10,386 nucleotides of DNA from Solobacterium sp. GTDB lineage: Bacteria > Bacillota_I > Bacilli_A > Erysipelotrichales > Erysipelotrichaceae. Positions 1 through 7,100 of this stretch are shown one piece after another. The DNA lies in assembly GCA_017536845.1 (NCBI GenBank), contig JAFWCP010000446.1, positions 1-10,386 of the forward strand, read 5' to 3'. Positions within the stretch are counted from its first letter, which is position 1; each line of letters starts with the position of its first letter. A program made the translations under genes and the position numbers. The notes under the pieces were generated by a model. The model was given only the letters and a program-made list of their open reading frames with translations. It searched no databases and was not told where the DNA came from.

Positions 1-165
1 AATGTCCACGATTTTAAAAACCATCATGTTGCTAAACACGCTGGCCTGGCCGATCAGGAGCTGAGTATCATCATCGGTATGGATATTATTGGCCAGGGTG
101 ACTTCTGCGTAAGAAATCAGAACGGGAAAACAGTATTCTCCTTCAGCATGGAAGACAAGCAGTGA
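1..165 (+). CDS. C-terminal fragment of a retropepsin-like aspartic protease family protein (5' end outside window)
   Basis: Frame 1 is open from the first base to a TGA at 163-165 and gives 54 residues with no start codon, so the gene begins outside the window. The visible tail contains IIIGMDIIGQGDF followed by NQNGKTVFSF. As I recall, small bacterial proteins annotated as retropepsin-like or aspartyl proteases end with an I-(I/L)-G-M-D-I-I-x-x-G-D-F strand and a G-K-T-x-F-S-F segment, which corresponds to the conserved ILG-x-D region after the second active-site strand of retropepsins. The catalytic D-T/S-G motif would lie upstream and cannot be seen. An intrinsic terminator follows within 25 bases, so this gene is transcriptionally separate from the giant gene downstream. 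The end coordinate is firm; the family assignment rests on a short motif. Confidence 0.65.
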   Translation, partial: NVHDFKNHHVAKHAGLADQELSIIIGMDIIGQGDFCVRNQNGKTVFSFSMEDKQ

Positions 166-188
166 AGGCTTCTGACAGTGCGCAGACG

Positions 189-222
189 AAAACTCCGGCG
201 TTTCATACGTCGGAGTTTTTTT
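189..222 (+). terminator. Rho-independent terminator after the upstream gene
   Basis: The arms AACTCCGGCG (191-200) and CGTCGGAGTT (208-217) form a 10-bp stem with one G-T wobble around the loop TTTCATA. A run of seven T follows (216-222), and two A (189-190) precede the stem. It lies 24 bases after the TGA at 163-165, the normal place for a gene-end terminator. Confidence 0.92.
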
Positions 223-410
223 GTTTCTGGTAGTGAGTTTGGTAGCATTTTGGCATATTGCATTGATATACCTTGCTGTACGTTCCACTTAGACTCCACT
301 TTTTTATTGTGTCGAAAGTGAACTGGCATCTGAAGTGCGTCTGAATGAGATGTCGGAATGTGTGATCCTGATCCTGGCAGACGTTTCCATGAGATGATGA
401 ACAGTCTTTC
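223..410. other. Non-coding stretch with no recognised gene
   Basis: I see no credible gene here. A short + strand frame (293-397) follows the stop codon at 290-292, but it has no start codon with a Shine-Dalgarno site. An inverted repeat, ACGTTTC at 381-387 and GAAACGT at 425-431, has a 37-base loop and no T tract, so it is not a convincing terminator. Confidence 0.5.
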
Positions 411-629
411 TTATGAATATCGAAGAAACGTACTTGCTGCTCCGTAAATAATGAGTATCACAGACGGTCCTGTATCCCGGCCGATGATCTGTTTGTCTTT
501 GCCGTCTTGAACAGTCACTGCCGGAAACACTTTGAACTGCTGAATATAATTGTCAAAGGAAGAGTCTTCTGTCAGGACGACTTTTTTATTGGATGTTTCC
601 GGACAATGGAACTGTATCTGACGATGCAT
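411..629 (-). CDS. Possible small hypothetical protein, 72 residues
   Basis: On the minus strand an ATG at 627-629 is preceded by AAGGAAG, seven bases upstream, which is a good Shine-Dalgarno site. The frame runs 72 codons to a stop at 411-413. The frame also extends upstream to another ATG (780-782), but the 629 start is preferred because of its ribosome binding site. The product begins MHRQIQFHCP and ends GAASTFLRYS. It has a mixed polar N-terminal half and a short hydrophobic patch (PSVILIIYGA) near residues 55-64. I recognise no family. It stands alone, in divergent orientation to the giant gene, with no clear promoter of its own. It may be a real small protein, a remnant of a larger gene, or a chance open frame. 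Confidence 0.35.
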   Translation of the reverse strand: MHRQIQFHCPETSNKKVVLTEDSSFDNYIQQFKVFPAVTVQDGKDKQIIGRDTGPSVILIIYGAASTFLRYS

Positions 630-663
630 CACTGATCTTCCTTTCGCCCTGATTAACTCGTCA

Positions 664-691
664 TTGACACGTATGATAATGAAACTGTACT
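664..691 (+). promoter_or_regulatory. Candidate sigma-A type promoter for the giant gene
   Basis: A perfect -35 hexamer TTGACA lies at 664-669. A 16-base spacer separates it from TGTACT at 686-691, which matches the -10 consensus at four of six positions. An AT-rich tract follows. Initiation here would give a leader of about 350 bases before the ATG at 1052. The -10 is weak and the call is an inference; TTGAAA at 728-733 followed 16 bases later by TAAACT (750-755) is an alternative. Confidence 0.3.
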
Positions 692-748
692 TTAATGTGT
701 TTTTAAAAGAAAATTCGAGTGTAAATCTTGAAATGTAAGCGAATGCTG

Positions 749-776
749 GTAAACTATAAAAGGATAAATGGTTTAC
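749..776. promoter_or_regulatory. Inverted repeat GTAAAC / GTTTAC, possible operator
   Basis: The six-base arms GTAAAC (749-754) and GTTTAC (771-776) are perfect reverse complements separated by 16 bases. The left arm overlaps a -10-like TAAACT (750-755) that sits 16 bases after a -35-like TTGAAA (728-733). A repressor site over a promoter would look like this, but arms this short also occur by chance. Confidence 0.22.
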
Positions 777-806
777 AAACATGAAGCATCTTGACTCAGG
801 TAATGA

Positions 807-1015
807 CCTGCCGGTGCTTTTCTGCCTGTAAAAAACAGAGGCAGGCTGAAAGGAAAGTGCATACGGAGTGCCTGGGATCTGAAAGTGTCAGTGCGTACTG
901 TATCCCGGAACAGACCGGATGACACGGTCGGCTGGCTCTGCCGGGATTGACGGCAGTAAAACTCCGAAGATAAGGCTTTTCATCACTGGTCATATGAGGA
1001 GCCCGCAGGTGCGGG
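807..1015 (+). promoter_or_regulatory. Hairpin-rich 5' leader of the giant gene
   Basis: Consecutive inverted repeats can be read by eye. CTGCC-TGT (822-829) pairs with ACA-GA-GGCAG (835-844) with a two-base bulge. CTGGGAT (872-878) pairs with ATCCCGG (902-908) with one wobble. GACCG (913-917) pairs with CGGTC (925-929) around a 7-base loop. CTGCCG (938-943) pairs with CGGCAG (951-956) around a 7-base loop. CCCGC (1002-1006) pairs with GCGGG (1011-1015) around AGGT. CCTGCC at 807-812 can also pair with GGCAGG (840-845), and CTGCCG at 808-813 with 951-956, so alternative folds exist. I matched it to no known riboswitch class. No T-tract terminator is visible inside it, so any control would more likely act on translation. 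Confidence 0.4.
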
Positions 1016-1037
1016 AAAGGGGATACATTTCATTTTC

Positions 1038-1045
1038 AGGAGGGG
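1038..1045 (+). promoter_or_regulatory. Strong Shine-Dalgarno site of the giant gene
   Basis: AGGAGGGG lies six bases before the ATG at 1052, near-ideal spacing. The frame has an in-phase TGA at 995-997 and no other start codon between it and 1052, so this site fixes the start. Confidence 0.9.
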
Positions 1046-1051
1046 ATATCC

Positions 1052-1195
1052 ATGGAGAACGGAAGGGAGACAAACAGATTTCAAAGTGTTCTTAAAGCAT
1101 ATCATTATAAAAGAAGAACTCAGTTCATAGCGGTTTTTCTGTCTGCGATTGTCATGATCTCGGTTGTTTTCAGCATGACGCAGATGGCGGACGCG
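1052..1195 (+). other. Signal peptide, residues 1-48 of the giant protein
   Basis: The N-region carries KAYHYKRR (15-22). A hydrophobic core spans residues 25-42 (FIAVFLSAIVMISVVFSM), followed by ADA, an A-x-A signal peptidase I site predicting cleavage after Ala48. There is no lipobox cysteine at the cleavage point (first Cys is 55). The extended charged N-region is typical of large wall-anchored proteins. No YSIRK motif is present. Confidence 0.85.
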
Positions 1196-4100
1196 ACCAA
1201 CATTTCCGCAACCTGCGGCTATCTGGAACACAGGCATACCGGTGAATGCTATTACCGTCGTCTTGTCTGTACGGAGACTGCTTCGGATCATATGCATGAC
1301 GAGAGCTGTTTCGAATATGTGCTGATCTGCGGCAAGCATGCCCATGTCCATAATGCCTCATGCTTTACAAGCCAGGGCTCAGGACATTTCCTGTCGCTGC
1401 TAGAACTGTTCTCGCCGATTGCCCAGAATGCGCCGGAACAGGTGATCATCAACCCTGTCCCTCAGACAGTCGTGCCGGATGCGCAGATCATCCATCCGCA
1501 GATCATCCCGGAAGCTGTCAAGGAGAGCATCGAAAAGAAAGAAGAAAACAGGACCGCGGAAACGGAAGCACCTGTTTTACAGCCCGTTAAGGACAGCGGG
1601 CCTGAGGCTGCTGTTACTGAGGAAAATCAGGAAGCAGCAGCGGAAAACGCAGTTCAAGAAAGTGCCGGGGAAACGGCAGTGCCTGCCGCTGAACCGTTTG
1701 CGGAAACACCTGCTCCCACTGTCGAAGAACATAGCATCCATCAGGAAGAGACAGTTGAGCTTATGCCGCTGCAGGATCTGCCGGAAGAACCGGTAATCGG
1801 GATTGAGGAACCGGTATCCGATGACCTGACCGAAGCCGTCGAAGCAAGAGACCCTGCCAGAGTTGAGTATCTGAATGTATCACCCGTACTGGTAAAGCCC
1901 GGTGCTGTCATGACATTTGACTATCAGACAGAAAATGCATCAGAGCTTCAGTATACGGTGTCTTTAAACGGCGAAGAAGTTGAAAGCGGCATGGTAAGCG
2001 ATGACCATCAGATGACATGGTCTTCTTTCCGGGCGGGCGAATACACCTTCGTCCTGACGGCGCTGGATGAAAACGGAAACAGCGATTCAGCTTCGGTCAG
2101 CGCGGTTGTCTATGACAGCCCCGACAATGCCTGGCTGACAGCATTGAAGAATGTCAGCCTGACCGGTTCCTGGCAGCAGGATGTCGTCAGCATTGCCCTG
2201 GCGGAAGAGGGGTATCCGGTTAAGGATATGACCGCACTGGACGATCAGAACGGCCTTCTGGACGGCAGCGGGTCAGCAGACGGATTTGTCCGTTTTGTCT
2301 TCAGCTGTGCCGGCATCCGGCCTGATCTGACCAGCGGCTATTACCGGCCGGGAAGAGAAGGCATTGACGTCGGTGACATTATCTGTCTTGACTACCAGGG
2401 CGACAATGTGCCTGACCACTATGGCATTGTGACGGAAAAAGAAGAAAACAGAATCCAGGTCATGGAAGACAATTCCTATGGCCTGGCAGCCAGAGGCTGG
2501 TATTCCCTGCAGGATGAAGCCATTGCCGGCTATACGGACCTGGCGGCGCTGGCCTATGACTATCAGCCGTATGAACTGGCATATGAAGGCAGTGGATTTG
2601 CCGTTTCCGTCTATGGGTATCGTGCGTCCGGCCTGGCGGAAGACACCGCAGTGGAAGTCTTCGGCATTGACCATGAAACAGAGCATGACCTTGGTGAAGA
2701 CAGAAGGCTGCTTGCTTCAGAAAGCTATGACCTTGCCTTCTTCAGCAATACGGGGGAAAGGGTATACCCGGAGCGGGAAGTCCGTGTATGCGTCCGCAGC
2801 GATGATGACCATACGCTTTTCTTCGGCCATGACTTCGGTGTCTGGAAAAAGGACCATCTGGAATACAGGGGGACGCAGAATTTCGGGTTTGACCGGGTCA
2901 TGTATGAAGACCTGCACAGGCTGGTCTATGAAGATGAAGAAGTCAGCGTAACGGCCGTTTACGGCGATCGTGCCGGCATTCCTGATACTGCGCAGCTGCA
3001 GGTTGCAAAGGTTGATGAAGCCAGCGATGAATATGCCGGGTATCTGAATCAGGCAGGCAAAAGCTATGAACATGTCGAACATGCAAGCTTCTATTCCCTC
3101 AGCATCGTTGACCGGGAAACCATTGTCAGCCCTCTTGAAGATGTGGAAATCCGCTTTGAAGGCAAGGTGCAGGAAGCCAGCACCATGCATGTCATCGAGA
3201 TGGCGACAATGGATGAGCTTGCCTGTGCCCGGGAAGAAGAAAACTATATCTTTGAAAGCCTGATCGGCAGTGAGGTGAAAGATCCGGAAGAAACCATTCC
3301 GGAAGAGGAGACGGGCGAATCGCCGGAAACAGCCGGGGAGATTTCCGAAACCACGGAAGAACTGACGGCAGGAAACCATCTGCGCCTTTCTTCTCCTCAG
3401 GCATCTGCCGTCCTGCGGAAGGAAGGGCAGAATACGGAAACAGAAAACAAACCTGTCCATGAGCCGGCAATGGCCGTCTACGGCGTCGTATATGCTCTGG
3501 AAGGCCATGTCCTGACCGCTGACGGCCATCAGTACCGCATTGAGGTAAGCTATACCGATAAAGCGCAGATTCCCGCAGGCGCTGAAATCCAGGCGGCGGA
3601 AATCGTTCAGGGAACCGATGCATTTGCAGCGTATCTTGCTGATACGGCAGCCGCCCTGCACAAGTCAGAGCAGGAAATCCGCTTTGCCAGGTTCTTTGAT
3701 ATTTCCATCCTCCATGAAGGAAAAGAAGTGGAACCGGAAGCACCGGTCAGCGTGAAGATCATTTATGAAGGCCCGGCTGAAACAACCGGAGAAGAAGCCG
3801 TCAGCGTCCTCCACTTTAAAGAACAGGGGGCTCAGGCAGTCGAAGCTTCTTCGATGACGGAAGACGGCATGGCAGCCGTTTCCTTTACGGCCGATGGTTT
3901 CTCTGTCTATTCCATTGTCTATACGGTGGATTTTGCCTGGGATGTCAACGGCATGACATATACGTTCGGCATGGCCGGAGGCGATGCCGTAAGCATGCGG
4001 ATGCTGGCTGAACAGCTGCATCTTGCGGAAGCGGAGGACATCGACAGCTTTGTGAATGAAATCGAATCCGCCGTCTTCTCGGATGAAAGCCTGGCCAGAA

Positions 4101-7100
4101 CCGCTTATATCAAAGAAAGCATCTCTGCCGGTGCCCTGAAGGAAATGCTCGGACTGCAGCCGGAATACTCATCACAGCTCAGCGAAGCTGACATCGCAGC
4201 AGTCAATGCCAGGATCCTGCACGGGCCGGACTGGGTCCTTATTTCGATGAAGCCTTTTGATACGGAAGAATATCTGGATGTGAAGATGAAGTCCGGGGAA
4301 GCATTCCGTATTGCAATTACGGACGGACAGATCCGGAAAACATATCTGACAAGCCGCAATGAAGCATATGAAATCAATGTTGTCTACGGCGATGATGCAG
4401 GGATTCCTGAAAATGCCGATCTAGCGGTCAGGGAGATTGAGGAAGGCAGTGAAGAGTATCAGTATTATCTGACGAACGCGGCCAAACGGCTGAACCTTGT
4501 CAGCGGTGAAATCTCCTCCGCACGCTTCTTTGACATCAGGATCCTGAATGAGGACGGCGAAGTCATTGAACCGGCAGCGCCTGTCCAGGTGGAAGTCTTC
4601 TACCGCAGCGCTCTGGATATCGGCGATGATGAGACGGTGAATGTCGTGCACTTTGCAAAGAACATGATGGAAGTGATTCCGGATGTCAGTGTTTCCGAAA
4701 ACCAGAAGCAGGTTTCCTATGCCCAGAGCAGTTTCTCGGTCACCGGCCACATCGTCAGCAGCACGCCGAATGCCGGCCAGTACATGCTGCTGGTGGAGGA
4801 TGAAGGGAAGTACTATATCGTAAACAACGACGCTACCCTGACGGAGGTGGAGTATGATGCCGGCAATGTCAGCGTGAGCGAACCCATGCTCTGGACGCTG
4901 GATGGGTCCGGCACAAACCGGCATATCTATTTCCATTCCGAAGCAACAGGCTTTGGAACCGAACTGCTCGCGTCGGACTATTACCGCCGCTACCTGGTGC
5001 CGTTAGAGGACCAGGGGTGGCTGCAGGAGCAGAGCACAGATGCGGGCCATACCCTGGATTATGTGACTGTCACGCAGGACGGAACATTCCAGAATAACGG
5101 CCAGACGGTTGTCACCAACCATGTTTCGAACAGAAACACAGTGCTGAACAACACGTCATTATCGATTGACAATAACGGCCGTATTTCCCATGGCAGCAGC
5201 TATTTTGCCATTGAGCGAACTGACGCCGGGGTACCGGTCCGTCTGGTCGGCACATCAAACAGCAGCGAAGCGGTATCATTCATGTTTGCTGATGCCCCGA
5301 AGGTGCCGGAAGGCCTGCATCTTGACAATGCGGTCAACCATATTGATATTTCCATCCAGGGTGTTCCTACGGTCAAGGTGCCGCTTGCCTTTGGTAATTA
5401 TTATGATCAGAACCGCAATGTCATCAAGACTGTCCTGGAAAATACAAATCTCGTCCTGAACTCGGCGCAGGTCGTCGATCCGGAAGAAATCAGGATCACC
5501 AGCGATGATATGAAACGGGCGACGATCATTGCCCGTGACAAGAATGGCAATGAGCTTGATGATGCGTTCTATATCACCGGTTTTTCCGGCAATGCCAGTT
5601 CGGATTACAGTACCGTTCAGGTACGTATTGAAGGGCGTTTCCTTTGCGCAGACCTGCGCGGTACGCAGTATGAACACATTGACGGTACCCGTTATGACGG
5701 CAATTTCTTTCAGTGGCCCATCAGCTGGCCTGACAGTTCCTATGTGAACGCGGTCAGACAGGCACGTCTCGACAATATCGTGGAATACACGCTGACCGTC
5801 ATCAAACCGGTGGAATTCTATCTGGTTGATCCGGTTGTCGGACAGCTGTATGACGAAAACGGTGAGCCGATCAAGATGCATGTGGATGTCGCCTTCTCCG
5901 GTTCCTTCAATTACTGGGATTATGGTGTAACGGAAAAGAACAGCGGCAATGAATGCCCGCCCGTGCAGGGCAATGCGGACTGGCGCAGAGGTGATATCCC
6001 CAGCCATGACTTATCCGGCATGGACTTCGTCCTGTATGGTGCTGCGGATGACGAAAATTCACCGGTCATTGCCGTTGAAATCACCAAGATCATCAGAGAT
6101 GAATACGGCAACCACATCGAAGTGAAAACGCCGGTTGACAGTGTCTTTGACCTCTACCAGAGCAAGGACGCCGACAGGAACGGTGTAGCAGGCCTGAATG
6201 TCGACAGATATGAAGAGGACAGGGAAGGAATCTATGAGGATTACAGTTACCACCACAGCAAGACTGTGACGGTTGGCGAATCCGGTACGGCCATTGTATA
6301 TGACTACAACGTTTCGGACGGTATGTTCTATATCGTGGAAAAGCATGATACCGAATCTCTGCCGGAAACCATTACCGATAAGGATGACAATGAATGGACA
6401 TATGTCAAAACCTATATTGAAACCGAATATGTCCGCCGCGGCGACCAGTACGACGATAAACAGGCATATCCTGATCCCATGCATGTCAGCCCGGAATATA
6501 CAAGAGAATCCGGAAGTTATGCTTCCATCCCTGAGGTCCTTGGCTATTTCCGCACCCTTGCCAACGAGGTCAAAAAGAGTGCCTTCCTGGAATTCTATGT
6601 CTATAACATCTATACCCGCGGCAAGACACTGCCGGTGGAAAAGAGATGGGAAGAAGGCACCGAACCGCCGGCAGGGGCACAGGTCAAGGTTGAGCTTTAC
6701 TGCGACATGCGGATGATCGAAGACAGCGAAGGTCATCAGGTGGATCCGCTTGCGCCTTGGAAGGATAAGGAACAGTATGTCAAGGTCATCGCCGGCCAGA
6801 ACGGTTTTGCGGCGGATCTGCAGACAGAACTTCTTCTTCAGGCAGATACGGATCCGGACAAAAACTGGAAAGGCAGTTTCACCGAACTTCCGTCCATCGT
6901 GCATGATAACGGCTGTGCCTATGAAGTGGATTATTACGCGGTGGAATCAGCGGTTCTGCTTCCCAACGGAGAAAATGTCATCGGTGAATACGATGCCTCT
7001 TCGACGATGGAAGACGGCGTGCTCATTGTAACCAACCGACTGGGAAAAACACAGCTTGACGTGGAGAAGAACTGGGCACTGGGTACAGCCGTACCGGAAG

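Noticed and set aside
293..397. Short + strand frame with an apparently protein-like stretch (ELASEVRLNEMSE)
   Set aside because: It follows a stop at 290-292, lacks a start codon with a ribosome binding site, and matches no family I recognise.
381..431. Inverted repeat ACGTTTC / GAAACGT as a terminator or transposon end
   Set aside because: The loop is 37 bases, there is no T tract and no transposase or target duplication nearby.
470..908. Direct repeat CTGTATCCCGG at 470-480 and 898-908
   Set aside because: Eleven matching bases in a kilobase can arise by chance, the flanks do not extend the match, and no insertion structure surrounds them.
807..1015. Known riboswitch (cyclic di-GMP, cobalamin, TPP, SAM classes considered)
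   Set aside because: The conserved core words of these classes are not present; only generic hairpins are seen.
2717..3661. Long minus-strand open frame of 314 codons
   Set aside because: It lies entirely antisense to the giant gene, whose frame has consistent domain content. It has no recognisable domain, and its length is explained by the biased codon use of the + strand gene.
5276..6904. Two further minus-strand frames (5276-6007 and 6059-6904)
   Set aside because: They are antisense shadows of the head and Cna-B regions, show no known domain, and the + strand frame is uninterrupted here.
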